From contig CM077832.1 of assembly GCA_039720395.1 (NCBI GenBank), forward strand, positions 17,951,850 to 18,015,849: DNA of 64,000 bases, in the 5' to 3' direction. The notes beneath the pieces are model-generated. The model was not told where the DNA came from and did no database searches. It saw only the letters and a list, made by a program, of their open reading frames with translations. This document shows, one piece after another, positions 1 through 12,529 of the stretch (positions are counted from its first letter, which is position 1; each line of letters opens with the position of its first letter). The position numbers and the translations under genes were made by a program. The stretch is from Liquidambar formosana. Lineage: Eukaryota; Streptophyta; Magnoliopsida; Saxifragales; Altingiaceae.

Positions 1-2
1 TG

Positions 3-872
3 AAAGATATGGGTATTGCGGATGTCATATTAGGAATTAAGATTTCTAGAACGTCCGATGGATTAGTGTTATCTCAATCACATTATATTGAGAAAATTCT
101 GAGGAAATTTAATCAATTTGATTGTAATCCAGCGAGAACACCCGTGGACATAAATCTTCATTTAACTAAAAATGGAGGTCAAGGCATATCTCAATTAGAG
201 TATTCTCAAATTATTGGGAGTCTAATGTACGTTATGAACTGTACACGACCTGACATAGCATACTCAGTTAGTAAATTGAGTAGATACACTTGTAACCCAG
301 GGCCAGACCACTGGAAGGCAATAGTTAGAGTACTCAGATATTTGAAATATACTCTAAATTATGGATTACATTACACAGGATATCCAGCTGTACTAGAAGG
401 GTATAGTGATGCAAACTGGATATCTGATACAAAAGACTCTAAATCAACAAGTGGATATGTCTTCACACTTGGAGGTGGAGCAATGTCTTGGAAATCATCC
501 AAACAAACGTGCATTGCAAGATCCACAATGGAATCGGAATTTATAGCTTTAGATAAAGCTGGCGAAGAAGCTAAGTGGCTTCGTCATTTCCTAGAAGATA
601 TTCCAATGTGGTCAAAACCTGTGCCAACAATTTGTATACATTGCGATAGCCAATCGGCTATTGGAAGGGCACAGAATAATATGTATAATGGTAAGTCTCG
701 ACACATTCGTCGAAGACATAATACCGTTAGACAATTGCTCTCAAGTGGAGTTATATCCATTGACTATATAAAGTCAAATGATAATATTGCGGATCCGTTA
801 ACGAAAGGTTTGACTAGAGAGCAAGTATATAGTTCATCGAGGGGAATGGGCATAAAGCCTACTATATTTTAA
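3..872 (+). CDS. copia polyprotein C-terminus (end of reverse transcriptase plus RNase H), partial
   Basis: The open frame enters from the window edge (codon at 3-5) and stops at 870-872. The first residues ([14 protein letters not shown]) match the conserved end of the copia reverse transcriptase. The middle has the linker motif around [20 protein letters not shown]. The RNase H domain shows the expected acidic residues in SDANW, STMESEF and HCDSQSA, and the family ends with ADPLTKGL followed by RGMGIKP. It would act on the RNA:DNA hybrid during replication of the element. The frame is uninterrupted for about 290 codons, so this copy is fairly young or was preserved; activity cannot be judged without the missing 5' part. 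Confidence 0.93.
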   Translation, partial: KDMGIADVILGIKISRTSDGLVLSQSHYIEKILRKFNQFDCNPARTPVDINLHLTKNGGQGISQLEYSQIIGSLMYVMNCTRPDIAYSVSKLSRYTCNPGPDHWKAIVRVLRYLKYTLNYGLHYTGYPAVLEGYSDANWISDTKDSKSTSGYVFTLGGGAMSWKSSKQTCIARSTMESEFIALDKAGEEAKWLRHFLEDIPMWSKPVPTICIHCDSQSAIGRAQNNMYNGKSRHIRRRHNTVRQLLSSGVISIDYIKSNDNIADPLTKGLTREQVYSSSRGMGIKPTIF

Positions 873-1455
873 AAGTTACCATAATGGCAACCCAACCTAG
901 CTGACTGGAGATCCCAAGAACTAGGTTCAAAGGGACAACCGAATTGTGTGTGACTTAGTGGAATCACTTAGGAGATAACTCTTCTACCTATTCCTATGAT
1001 GAAAAAGTGATGCCTGTAGCGTGTACCAGGATAAGCTAAGCTTTTAATGGTTCTTATATCTTGGAAATCCAAGTGGGGTATAGCAGGATACTCTTAATAA
1101 GAATCACCTATATGAGTGTAGAAGGGGCCACTTCTATGAGAATTATAAGGCTATATTCTCTAAAGCACTCATAGAAACCAGGAATTGTTCAGGGCCAAAA
1201 TGAACACAATCATGAGAACCAAACTATGTTCGGGAAGGAACTGTGTGAATTCTATTGTCTTGGTTTGCACAATCAGCTGAATAGTTCAAGACATCACGTT
1301 CACTAATCAGCCAGCAAATCCGATAGTCTTTCACAAGGGAAGGTTCAAAGCTACAAGCCACCTATCCTATGCAGGGACTTTCCATACTTACTCTCTTTCG
1401 TGTCAGCATTTTCATTTGCATAGATATCCAACCAGTTTCCATTCATGTGGGGGAT

Positions 1456-2423
1456 TGTTAGAGATATTGGCTATTTATTAATGTGGGTCCCATGTATAAT
1501 TTGAGGTGGGTCCATGTTGGAATTAGTTAATCTCTATGTGGAGATTTAATTCGAATATTTAATTGGCCAAAATCATTAATGGGTGAATGAGAAATTGTTC
1601 TCTAAAGTCACCTTTGAATAGTTGGTTGAAGAATGGTAATAAGGCTTGTCCCACATTGGATAACTATGAAATTCTGAGTGAATTCATATACACATACTTT
1701 GGACCTATGGTTTGGGCCCAAAGGGCACCCAAGTTTTGTGAGGAGGGAGGACCTAGCCAACATTGGGTTTGGACCCAAAAACACACGCGCGCGCCCTCCC
1801 GCACTGCACCGAACCGAGCCGGGCCGGGTCGGGTGGGGTGGGGTCAAGAAGACTGACCCATGTGTGTTATTTTTTAAGCAAAATTTATTTTGCTAATTAA
1901 TTTAATTACCGTTAAGCCATGTCTGTCTGTTAACCCAGAACAGTCATGAACAAAAGACACACCTGATCAATGTGCCTTTTGGACTATTCTGGAGAGTCAC
2001 TTCTGGGTTGTTTATTTAAACTGCATTTCGCAGTCAATTAGAGGTTAATCAAGAAATTAATTTTCGTACTGTTTAAGAGAGAGAGTAAGGATACAGTGGG
2101 TTCACCAGACGCAGAGATTGCAGTGCTTCTTCTGTGCGTACAGATCATTGTATCCTGGGAGACAGACGTCTGTGAGACTCAAAGCACCAAGTGAGGGGCG
2201 AAATCTGTCTTAAGGACATAGCGTCAAACGCTAGCCTTGATCAATCCAATTCTGTTTTATTATCTTCTGTATTCTGTAAGTTTGTGAATTTCCAGAATTT
2301 ATTTCGGTTTCTATTATATTCTGTATTCTGTATATTTGGGTTATTCAAAATAATTCGTGTATTATATGCATACTGTTTTGACAGAATTATACATAAGTAA
2401 TACAATACAAATATTTTCCAACA
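1456..2423 (+). repeat. 3' LTR of the copia element
   Basis: It starts TGTTAGAGATATTGG directly after the purine tract and ends TTTTCCAACA, so the ends are a short inverted repeat (TGTTAG / CCAACA with one mismatch). Length is 968 bp. A TTTATTTAAA stretch near 2009-2019 is a candidate TATA box for the U3/R boundary; the following AGAGAGAGTAAGG would be near the start of R. The short open frames inside it (near 1587-1896) are GC-rich noise. Confidence 0.82.
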
Positions 2424-4720
2424 AGATATATGTGGGATGTTGGAAGTGTACCATAATTATTACTCATAAATATAAATCTAAGGACGTCTCTCCCTGATGC
2501 CAATTGAGTTTAGGTGAAATAGTTAGCATTCAATCCTACAAGATGATTAACAAATCAATATATAGGACCAATTGATTTTTATTTTAAGTGAAATGATTAA
2601 CACTCCATCCTATAAAGAATATTATTAATTAATAAATCAATATATGGGTGCCTAAGGGGATAAAAAATGGCTCAAAATTATAGCCCCAAACCTCCAAATA
2701 AATGTCAAAGCTACAATACTGTGATCCTTCTTCTTTGATCAATGCATGCAAAGACTTCGAACGAATTTCGAATTGAAGTTTCCAAGATGGGCAACATAAA
2801 TCAATTTTGAATACACTACCTAGCTTGGGTGGTGCTTTATTGGCATTAATCCGAGGATTGGATGCCATTTTCATCTAATTCCAATTCTCTGAAACTCAAA
2901 CCTTCTAACCTCTGTGTAATGATTAATTTTCTAGGAAAAACACCAAAACAACACTAGGTTGCGTCGAAATCATGACTTTCCGCGCAGGTCTCCCTTAAGT
3001 AGTTCTGTGGGATACCTCTAAGGCTCCACCTATACATATCTTGCACTGCAAAACTAAATTGACCAATGATCATATATCACTTCAGCTCTCTGCTTTTTTA
3101 ACCAATTATTGATTTAGGCAAATTACCAAGAACACGATTATATATAGATTTCCAAGTCACCAACAAACTTGAAATGGGCTTTAAGAAAAAGCAAAACCAA
3201 AAGGATTCATTTAGGTTGGAAAACGAAACATTTCTCAACAGTACACAGAGAACGAGTTTGCCAACCACCTCCAAACAAAAACAAAACCAAAACCAAAAAA
3301 ATAAATAAATAAATAAAAAACAATCTAAAGAATTCCTTTAAAATAAGATTGGATAGTTTCTCTTATATATTATATTAGATGAAGTCCTTCAAAATTTAAT
3401 TTTTCTGCATTGGCCCATCTAAAAAGTATATATTAACCCCTAACTACATAGCTTGTTGTCACTTTAGTCATTCTTAAAATATCATTATATTATTCCTATA
3501 TATATATATATATATCTTGAAAATATACCGTTAATTTTTTCATATTAATTTTTAGTTGCCACTAAAACCAATATTTCTTGTCTTTATACTCTAAAACCAA
3601 AAGATATAGTAACCTCATGTCAAGGTAATTTTAAATTTTACTAGCCATTTGGTGCCCAATAAGATAATGTCATCTCATAATGAAAGAAAAAGTTTGGATT
3701 CGCATGCATATGATAAATTTCATCCAGTAAATCAAGTATAATCATTTCTAGTTAATTTAATAATTTCAACAATTTTCTTGATTTGGAAAAAATAAATTTC
3801 AAGTTAGATGCTTGGAATTTGAAAATTTTCATTAGAATAATCAAATCGACCAAATGGTTTAATATAATCAAATTAAATTCATATGTTAGCCAACGATATT
3901 TACAAAGAAGAATTGCTTTGCCTCATTTAATGTCTTGGACGCTGATTTATCGTTCACAATTATTGTTATAAATGGTAATTAAAAAAAAAAATTGAACTAA
4001 AAAATCATTCGTCATTTTCCTAGACATTACTTGAGTTTCAATTCCATTTTCACTCTCTCACGTTTTCTTACTTCTAAGGTTCCACTGTGTTAGGACCAAG
4101 GGTCTAGTGTTGGCGAATTCTGTTGACAAACTTATCCAATAAAAATAAAAAAAATAAATAAAAATAAATAATAAAAAAAAAAAAGAGAAAAATTCTGTTG
4201 ACAAGAGCTAAGGCTAAGGTTGTATTTTGAGTCATCTTCATATGCCCAAGTCTCACTTAGCCATGGTAAATAACTTAGAGACCAGCGATGGAAGTTATGC
4301 TTTTGTTGATGGTGGCCCTATGTGTGTTGCAGGTGTAACATGTGGTTCCTATGTTACCCTGCCCCACTCCTTCCCCCCCCCCCCCCCCCCCCCCCCCCAC
4401 AAAAAAAAAAAAAAAGAAAACAAAAGGTGCGTTAGGTTTTGGGATATTGGACTTTGAAAGCACCCGTAGGAAATAGTCGAACGATACATAGGCTGAGCCT
4501 TGGGTTTGTGGCCAATCACTCTTCCATTCGAACGACTTACCTTGACCATTCAAATGACACAGGATCTAAAGCCATTCCCAAACTAGACGTTGTCCTTTCT
4601 TTTGAAACCCGGCACATGCCTCTAAAACCTAGATATAACTGCTCCTCATTCAATCTTCTCGAAGGAAAAATGTGTGATAAAGTAAGGGAAGAAAGAGGCA
4701 ATAAAGTATGATTAAAAAAG
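2424..4720. other. AT-rich intergenic stretch, no gene recognised
   Basis: I see simple repeats only: A-rich and TAAA runs near 3285-3320, a TA run at 3497-3515, A-rich runs near 4140-4190, and a poly-C run followed by poly-A at 4373-4415. A minus-strand open frame of 81 codons at 2629-2874 has no motif I recognise. There is no convincing coding signal. Confidence 0.6.
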
Positions 4721-5233
4721 CGTAAATATCTAAAATATTCCTTAAAAAAAAAAAAATAATTCTATACAAAAAACTCATAAACTAATTTTTCTATCTAAAA
4801 AACCCAAATAAAGTTATAGTATATCCAAAAAACTCAACACTCTAATTTTCATCTAACTTTGTTTAAATTATACAGTTTTTGGACTGACATACCTTTTTTT
4901 ATAATTGTTTACTTGTTCGTTTTCTTTCCACACATTTTTTTTTTAATTTTTGGTGATAAAGGACAAATAATCCATTTATTAGATAAACAAATGGTAATAC
5001 AAATTTTGAATAATTATTTTTATATTTTAATAAAAAAAATGTAATAAGGGTATTTTAATCAAGAAAATTCATCACTCAAATGGAGTTTGATGGAAGATAA
5101 GTTCTTGGGTTTTTTTTATATATAGTTTAACCCTATTTGGGTTTTTCTGATAGAAAAATTATTTTGTAGGATTTTAAATATAATTTTTCTTACAAAATAA
5201 TTTTTCTTATGAGGGATATTTTGGATATTTACC
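4721..5233. mobile_element. foldback MITE, probably MULE-type
   Basis: The two ends are inverted copies of each other over roughly 150 bp. The left end reads CGTAAATATCTAAAATATTCC; the right end, reverse-complemented, reads GGTAAATATCCAAAATATCCC, followed on both sides by matching TAATTTTTCTATC...AAAAAACCCAAATA blocks. The flanks are TTAAAAAAG (4712-4720) and TTAAAAAAA (5234-5242), a 9-bp near-match expected of Mutator-type insertion. There is no coding capacity; the short open frame at 4859-5044 is AT-rich filler. Confidence 0.6.
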
Positions 5234-5565
5234 TTAAAAAAAGAAAGAAAAAAGAAAGAGAAAATAGAGAACCTATAGAGACACACTTACATTGATGAGT
5301 TTTTTCCATCTAGAGTATGAGCTTGAGTGCTAAACCCGTTAGCATACGTTTTTAGACTTCCCCATATACTTAACTCACTTAGGTGGTTGTTTTGTGAGAC
5401 TACTTTTGTTTGCTCTTTATTCATACTTTTCAAGAAGGTTGTTGGAAAGGGCGTTTTGGAAGCTGCATGTTATATGCGGGCCTAAGGATAAAGCTTGGTT
5501 TACAAGCATAAGGTTGAAGGTAAAGAATTAATCGTAGGGTATATGGGTGATAAAAATCCCCACGA

Positions 5566-6589
5566 TGTCACATGACACAAAAACAAGGGTATTTCTAGAA
5601 ATACAACCCTTTAAGGCTAACTCAACAAACAAAGCAATTATGAGAATTATAATTGCAGTTGTTAAACGTTTGATGTGATGGCTGTAGCAATAACAGTAAC
5701 ATGGGAGAATAAAGTAGCATGCAGTAATTCAAGCATTAATGAAGAAACGACAAGAGTCTAATAATGAAGGCTTGAACAACACAAATAGGTCTAAGCTTAA
5801 TAGGATGGACAAAGCGAAACATTAGTTCAGACCAGCTTTGAATGACCAACTGATTATCTACAAAAGAGCATGGCTGGGGGTGCGACCCCAAAAAATAGTT
5901 CCTTGGCATGACCAAGGGCACGACTCTTTGATATGACCAAGAGCATGGCTTAATAGCACAGCTCATAGCACGAATCCAAAATAGAATGGCAAAAGAGTAC
6001 AATATTCGGGTGGACGGGAAGCACACCACCACGAAACAAGCCGTGCAGATCTCTTGCCACGTAAGTTTAGAATAATAGTAAAAAATTGCAAAAATTCTGA
6101 ACAGCCCACATGAATGTGAATATTGATGACCCTGACATTTTCAGGCAACGTGGTGAAATGTCTCACTATCACCTACAAGTACCTAGATGCTGGACAAGTG
6201 AGACCTCAAAACTGCTTCCATGTGTCTTAAAGGGGCTAACGTTACAATAGGATGAGATTACCCAATTAAGAGTGAAGAGGAGAGAATTTTAAAGATGATG
6301 AAATCCATCCCATTCCTAGAAATCCTTAGAATCTTAATGATGAGATATAAATAGGGTCATCAATGACCCGCAAAAGTATGTACATCTAATTCAAGAAAAA
6401 TAACTCTATCTTTTTGGGCCTATCTTGACTTGGGCGTTGGAGAACTTTTTGTAGGTACCAATCCACCCCCAGCCAAAAAGAGGCAGAAAGAACTAGAAGA
6501 AAGTGGTGATTCTATGGCTTAGTCAACAACATCTTGAAGGAGGAGGAAGATTCCAAGAAGAGCCCTACTGCCGGAATTTTTCCCCCACA
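5566..6589 (+). mobile_element. gypsy-like LTR remnant, boundaries uncertain
   Basis: The stretch has the signature of a plant Ty3/gypsy LTR: a TATAAATAGGG promoter-like block at about 6346-6356, then GGGCCTATCTTGACTTGGGCGT plus a GGAG...GTAGGTACC block near 6416-6460, which resembles the R/U5 segment of many gypsy LTRs. The end TTCCCCCACA at 6580-6589 is a plausible LTR terminus. I find no matching 5-bp target duplication and no primer-binding site after it, so it is either a degraded solo LTR or a fragment. The open frames at 5736-6172 are non-coding. Confidence 0.4.
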
Positions 6590-8614
6590 GGGATTATAAA
6601 ATATTTCTTACCTTATTTTGTAAGTCTTTCTCGAAATAGTGAATTGTTTGGGTGTTGGACCCTTTTTTTTATCCTAGTTGAGTTTTTCCACGTAGATCTC
6701 TTGTATCGCCCCATTTATTTATTTATTATTATTATTATTTTTTTAAACTCCATTTTGTGTTTGTTATGCATGGTTGTGATGGAAGGAGACTAATGGTGCA
6801 TGTGACGCCTTGTAATTTGGGTTGTCGGTGAATATTGAGACTATTTTTCTTGCAGGTGAACTAATTTATTACGGCTTAATTTTTGGTAACCTTGTCCCTA
6901 GGGTTAATCTAATAAGTCTTCATGACAACATCATCATCTAACATGGGTTTGAAGAGCATTCCTTATCAATTAAATGTGTGTTGAAAACGTGCGTCTTCTT
7001 TCACACTGTGCCATTGTTTCTACCCACAATTTTCGTCCACATATGAACCAAATGCTGAAAAGGACTTCAAATTTTGCCCAGTTTGTCAACCTAGAACCAA
7101 AAGTAGTGCTTGCTCTAGTATGGAATTCATCTAATTTTGATCAGCTTCTTATATTTCTTTATATTTTTTTTTGATCTGCCATGGGAAAAGGAAAATCCTC
7201 GACAAATTCTTGTATTCGAGAATCCTGTTGGTAACTACTGCAAAACAAGTTGCCAACCTCCTACCCCAGTACCCCAAAAAAACGATAAGGGGAAGAAAGG
7301 AACAGACAAATTACCTGAGCTATAGACTTCCAATTTGTATTGACCCTTGCTTGGTTTTCGTCTTCTAGATCCCAGGAAGAAATCAACACGCTACAAATTA
7401 ATGTTGGGTTGATTGGTTCTTCGTCAAACCATGCAGCACATGCATAAGACATATCGACTTTGATAGAGCAGAAACTTCAAATGAAAATAGCTGCTGCTCC
7501 CACCTTTAGGTGAAATTTCAATGGGAGGAATATTTGTATTGTTTACTTTAATTGGTTGAATATTCTTAAACAGGCGGTTTTAAAATCAAAAGACAAATCA
7601 TAATATTTATATAGAGCTGTTCAAGTATTCAGATCCAGACATGATCAAAGCTGTGCGTATATATATAGATATAAAATAATTACCTATTCAAATTTTAACG
7701 TAACGGTTCTGCTGGTAGACTGAGCCAATCTGCTGGTAGCTGTATTGACCCTGGTTGAACAGCGGAAAATTAAGCAGCGCGCATATGCTTAAATTGCCTT
7801 TCACAAGTTTAGCATTCCTTATTCGGAAATTTGGCCACTTTACTATTCTTTCCTTTGTTTGGAACCATGAGTTGACCAAAAATTAGGGCACCAAAACTTG
7901 GAAATAGATGAAGTTTAAACAAGTAAACCTAAATAATAAAATTTTCTTATTCGTTTTGCTGAATTTTGAGGAAAATTTCAACAATTGACGTTCAACTGGA
8001 TTCAAGTTAGGGGATAAATATTTCACACTCCATATTAAAATCCATCCATTGAACAGAGCTAAATTTTGGTAAATTCTCAAAGAATCAGACATTGGATATA
8101 CCCCATTTCCAGATCCGGTCCGTAAACTCTGCATTTGATGCCCAGATGGAAGACACACAATGTCCACCTTAAAGAACTTTTCCCAAAGCATAGGCTGTGT
8201 GCAGTGTAGTAGTATATCAAAACGTCCAGCCATCAATGCCCACTCAAACTGTGACAACAGTAATTGCATAAGTAAGTCGGATCTTATTGGCAATCAAACG
8301 GAGCACTAATGAGCAAATCTCAATAACACAAGATTAAATGCACTCAAATAGGATACTCTTCTTTCATTATTTGTTGTGTCCATGGGCACAATATATGAAA
8401 CCTAATACGAGAGATTCTCAGTAGATCTCAAGGCTTAGAAAGCACTAGAGCATCTTCATTGTTATATACAGGCAAGTGAATCCAGTATTAGACAATCCAG
8501 CAGACATCGGCCATGAGATAGGTTAGCAGCATACTTGGAGCCAAGACTTCCCTTCAGAAGTCAGTCGATCAGTGTGACAGTACATGACGGGTAGCCCTGG
8601 TTTTTGTTTTTGTT
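6590..8614. other. intergenic stretch, nothing recognised
   Basis: This is AT-rich sequence with scattered short open frames, the longest being a minus-strand frame of 136 codons at 7883-8293. None shows a protein motif I can name, and composition does not rise as it does over the real genes in this window. Confidence 0.5.
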
Positions 8615-8870
8615 ATTTATTTATTTATTTGGCTAGATAAGAGATACGTGTCCAAGGGATGTCGAACCCACCTTTTTTGATAACGAGGAAATCTCTCGCG
8701 CAAACCCCGGACTTATATAAGATCCCACAATCCATATGAAACAGATAAATCCGAGACCCATGAGAACCATGAAATCTTGTGTGGATGGCCCCAATGGGTT
8801 TAGCAAGAGTTGAATTTAAGACCTCTGCTTCTTGAGGCGTAGTCCCTTGACAATTAAGCTTCCCCTTGGA
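8615..8870 (-). mobile_element. tRNA-derived SINE
   Basis: On the minus strand an A-box-like segment (AGCTTAATTGTCAAGGG, 8860-8844) is followed about 20 bases on by a B-box-like segment (GGTCTTAAATTCAACTC, 8825-8809), the internal RNA polymerase III promoter layout. The body ends in a TAAA-repeat tail at 8617-8634, typical of plant SINEs. No clear target duplication was found, so the 5' limit is approximate. Confidence 0.5.
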
Positions 8871-8899
8871 ATTGGAAGTCGAATGCACCTTGCACCCTT

Positions 8900-9155
8900 A
8901 AATGGCACTCTTGTGGTGCATCCCCCAATTGCCCATCTTTTATGTCTCCCTCCCTTTTTCCCCATCCAAGATGTGGGCTCTAACAACAATGCTGCATTAT
9001 AGGGATAAAAGTCTGGAGACCCATGGGGAGATAAAAGCCATGAACCTCTTAAAGAATTGGCACCTCCATCAAAATAGAAACTAAAGAACCTACATGTTTT
9101 GAGTTTCAAATATGAGAGACCATTTTACTGCCACTGTAACTCTCTTGAGTATTGG
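8900..9155. repeat. dispersed repeat, copy 1 of a diverged direct pair
   Basis: The segment from GTGGGCTCTAACAAC through GAGTTTCAAATATGAGAG is repeated in the same orientation at 10985-11200 with many substitutions. Shared blocks include a GGGCT-AACAAC-ATGC-GCA run, CCCATG-G-AGAT, AACCTCT, and AGAAACTAA-GAACCT. I cannot assign the family. Confidence 0.5.
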
Positions 9156-9162
9156 GGCCATA

Positions 9163-9876
9163 GTTATTAACCGGACCAGTGGACCAGACCCTGTCTGGGT
9201 TGGTTCTTCACTCCCATCATTGTAACGTGCAGTCTCTTCGCATTCTTACGTGTAGAGACATATACTGACAATCAACCACATGCAGTGATCAACACCTAGT
9301 GAACAAGGAGAAGGATTTATCAAAGGTCTTGACTGGAGGCTGGCTCTTCAGGAGGAGGAAATTATCAAATTAAACCAAGATGTTCTTTTGAGCCTAGAGG
9401 TATACAAGTCCTTGACAGATAAGCCCAACCAGTGAACTGGTGACCTGGGCCTTGGCCTGCCCGGTTCTAATACAAGACCGTTTATGCAAATGAACCAAAT
9501 TAGGGAACGGCTAATGCAACCCCCCTAAAGGTTAAGTTGCCCCTGCTTGTTATCCCCACCCCCCAAAAATATATACCCACCCCTCTCAAAGACCTCACTA
9601 CCCCTTATTCTCACCCACCCTTCTCACTCACCCCACACCCCATGGCAGTGACGACGGGCGAGAAGAAGAAGAAGAGACGGCGACGGCGACGGCGACCGAC
9701 GAGGAAGGGCGACGGTGACGACGCCCCCTCCATTTTTTCCGACGACTCTTCTCCTGTTTTCTTTTTTCTTCTCCTCTGCTGGTCAGATCTATCAGATCTG
9801 TGTTCCTCCATTTTTTCCGACGACCTTCTCTCTTCTTCTCCTCTTCTTTCTTTCTCTCTTTCTTTCTTTCTTTCTT

Positions 9877-9917
<41 letters not shown>

Positions 9918-10712
9918 CCCTATGTGGTCAAATCTGTGTATTCCTCCATTTTTTCCGGTGACGGGGAGGGAGGGCTGCCGACGAGAAGGGGTTGCGGGAG
10001 AAGGGTTCTGGGAAGGAAAGAAAAAAAAAAAAGCAGAGAAGAAGAGGGAAGAGGAGGAAGGAAGAAGAGGGGTGCGGGGTTCCGGCGAGGGGTGTGGGAG
10101 AGGGGTTCTGGGAAGGAAAGAAAAAAAAAAAAGCAGAGAAGAAGAGAGAAGAAGAGGGGTGTGGGTTCCTGCGAGGGAGGTTTTGTTTTCAAAACCTCCA
10201 TTTTTTCCAACAAGAGGTGCGGGAGAGAGGTCGCCAGTGAGGAAGGGTGCAGGAGAGGGGATGGGTGAGGGTTAAGCCCTTTTTGGTAATTTTACATAAT
10301 AATTTTTTTAATTAAAAAAAATGGTGGGGCAACTTAACCCTTTGGGGGGTTGCAATAGCCATTCCCCCTGTTAAAACAGTTCGAAGCTGGACTAATTTTG
10401 GTTGAACCGGACTGGTCTGACTGGTTTAACTTTTATTTACAATATACATAAAAGTTTCTGCCCCAAGGCTGGAGTTATGAACCCTAAAGAAAAAACAAGC
10501 ACTTAACCAACAAAGCAGGAATCCCTTTATGTTATTTACTATCTAAATATATCACTACTCAATTTCTCCATATACCTATATTGTAACTAATTATATTCAA
10601 AATAATATACTTTCATCATCAACCGGTCTAACTGATTGACCCAAGGATTGGACCAGTGACCCATTGACCCCCTCTCTTGCCTGGGTTGCAGTCTATCTGG
10701 GTCTGATAACTA
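9163..10712. mobile_element. outer TIR element split by a nested insertion
   Basis: The left end CATAGTTATTAACCGGACC and the right end (reverse complement TATAGTTATCAGACCC) are inverted, and the interior on both sides carries repeated ACCGGACC/GACCAGT motifs typical of some plant terminal-inverted-repeat MITEs. Removing the nested element (9503-10366) leaves a roughly 690-bp element. Family and target site are not resolved. Confidence 0.4.
9503..10366. mobile_element. MULE-type non-autonomous element with GC-rich cargo
   Basis: The ends are inverted repeats of about 41 bp: the left begins GGGAACGGCTAATGCAACCC, the right (reverse complement) GGGAATGGCTATTGCAACCC, both running on to GTTAAGTTGCCCC. 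The same terminus is found in the element at 55772-56167, which has a 9-bp target duplication. Here the 9-bp flanks do not match. The interior is GC-rich in places, contains three copies of a CCTCCATTTTTTCC motif, two copies of a GGTTCTGGGAAGGAAAG block with poly-A (10001-10050 and 10106-10150), and a 50-base T-rich tract. The long open frames over it (9537-10275) are low-complexity and not believed to be protein. Confidence 0.65.
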
Positions 10713-10984
10713 TATCTAAAATTATAGAAGTCAACCAACTCACTATTCAAGGTTAAGCATGGACTTAAAGAAACGGGGTGCAAATTAAAGACTTAAAGAA
10801 AACCTTTATTTACTTCCAACTGAGAGTTTACGTCCAAAGTAGAAGCTCTTGCTGCACAGCGACAATGGGACTTCTGATAATATGGAAATGGGATTCCAGA
10901 AACAGCCATAGTGAAATATCCTTCACATGCACTTACATTTACATAGATCCAAATGCACAAGCGGCCAACCAAATTCATTGAGTT

Positions 10985-11200
10985 GGGAACTAGAAAAAGC
11001 TTGGACTGAAGGTTTGCTGAGTCCTAGGTGTGGGCTTGAACAACGATGCCGCACCATAGGGAGAGAATTTTGAAGGCCCATGCGCAGATGAATGTCCACA
11101 AACCTCTGAGTCAGTGCCTCCCTCAAAAGAGAAACTAAGAACCTTCACGTTTGAGTTCAAATATTAGAGCTTACAACACCTCTATTGCCATTGGAGTATA
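10985..11200. repeat. dispersed repeat, copy 2 of the diverged direct pair
   Basis: This is the partner of the segment at 8900-9155, in the same orientation, sharing the GTGGGCTTGAACAACGATGC and CTCAAAAGAGAAACTAAGAA blocks. It is followed by an A run and a TA microsatellite (11208-11252). Confidence 0.5.
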
Positions 11201-11213
11201 AGGTCACCAAAAA

Positions 11214-11254
<41 letters not shown>

Positions 11255-11259
11255 TAAAA

Positions 11260-12529
11260 ATATGAAAAAGGGAAAATGAAAATGAACTTGTAACAAGAAA
11301 TTGTGATAACGGTTGAGAGAACCAATGAGCTCTAGCTCTATTGCTATGAGTGACTTGAAGATCTGTAAGGAGTCATGTTTTCAAATCTTAGTACGGAAGT
11401 TGTCATCAGTACCAAAATAAATAAATAAATAAAAAGCTAAAAACAAGTTTAGATCAAGAAAGCAGAACCTGGGTTACTAAAGAGACATCAGTCAAAAAAG
11501 GCAGTTAGTGACTAAAAGTTGAGTAGAGCAGATCAAGAGGGCACCCAGGCCAAGGCAAGCAATAAAATAATCTAGAGAGATTGAAGCTAGCCAGCAATTG
11601 GAGAACTGCCAAGGAAGGAGGAAGGCACCTAGAAAATGAAACACAGTAGTTTCATTAGGGTTAATCTTGAGGGGTGAAGATGGAGGACAAGGATGAAGAG
11701 GCAACATTGACCAAACCCTCAAGGACGAGAGAGAACATGGGCCTAGGGAAAGACAGTAACAAGATATGGGAACATCTGCACCAAAGAAACAAGCATGCTT
11801 CTTATATTTTGGAGAACAACAATAAGTTCACATCTCTGCTGAGTGCAACAACAAAATAACTCGAATAAAATCACAAATGACACAAAGCCACCATTTATTG
11901 AAGAGAGGAAACTGAAACCTCATTGAAATTCTTGAAATAACAAAGACCCTCATTACCCTAATACGAATCTAACCAATTTGACACTTTACCCTATCACCAG
12001 ACCAATTATATCCATCCCCTAGTCCTTAAAGTCCTCAACATCCTCAAAGTGGAAAGAAATCAGAAACCCGAAACGCTAGGAACTGCTTCAAAACTCCAGA
12101 TGTGTAGCAACCCCAAGGAACCAGAAGCAATTAACCCAACCCAAAACTTCCAGTGAGTTACTTACAAATCTAACAATCCCACCAAAGAAATCAACATGGA
12201 CAACCCAGTAACTGAAGAGTTTGTATGGAACCCGAATTCATAACAAATGTATAAAGGCAGCATTTGTTGGTCATCGACTGAGAGCTTACAAAAAAATCTA
12301 GACAAATTTTGAGGAGTGCCAATTAAGGATAGGAGATACAAAGTTAAGGGTGCCAAAGGTTGGTGCTTGTTAAATTGGGTTCCAAAAGTAAGCATCTAAG
12401 CTACATAATAAGTTATGAGTCAGAACATTTATTAAACAAAAGGAGCAAAGCAACTTTAATTAAATACTTTGCATGCACAAAAATAAGATAAACCAAATAA
12501 TTAACACTAAAAAATTGATGTCATTAGGT
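11260..12529. other. intergenic stretch, nothing recognised
   Basis: Only short open frames without recognisable motifs occur here (for example minus strand 11492-11722 and 12162-12395). I see no element ends. Confidence 0.5.

Larger units (their letters stand above)
1..2423 (+). mobile_element. Ty1/copia retrotransposon, 3' part (5' end outside window)
   Basis: The order is copia reverse transcriptase tail, RNase H, an untranslated spacer (873-1446), a purine-rich tract GTGGGGGAT at 1447-1455, then a long terminal repeat opening with TGTTAG and closing with CCAACA. This is the normal 3' half of a plant copia element. The 5' LTR, gag, protease and integrase would lie before position 1 and cannot be judged. 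The spacer holds no open frame and resembles the long 3' untranslated region seen in many plant copia families. Because the 5' end is missing, neither target duplication nor LTR-LTR divergence can be measured here. Confidence 0.9.

Noticed and set aside
2629..2874. 81-codon minus-strand frame
   Set aside because: Composition is somewhat protein-like but no motif, splice context or neighbour supports it.
7883..8293. 136-codon minus-strand frame
   Set aside because: No recognisable domain, no GC rise, no promoter or splice support; kept only as a note.
9537..10275. Long overlapping plus-strand frames (243 and 186 codons) rich in Lys/Arg/Phe/Ser
   Set aside because: They translate poly-T, GA-rich and duplicated low-complexity DNA inside a foldback element; both strands and several frames are open, which is a composition effect.
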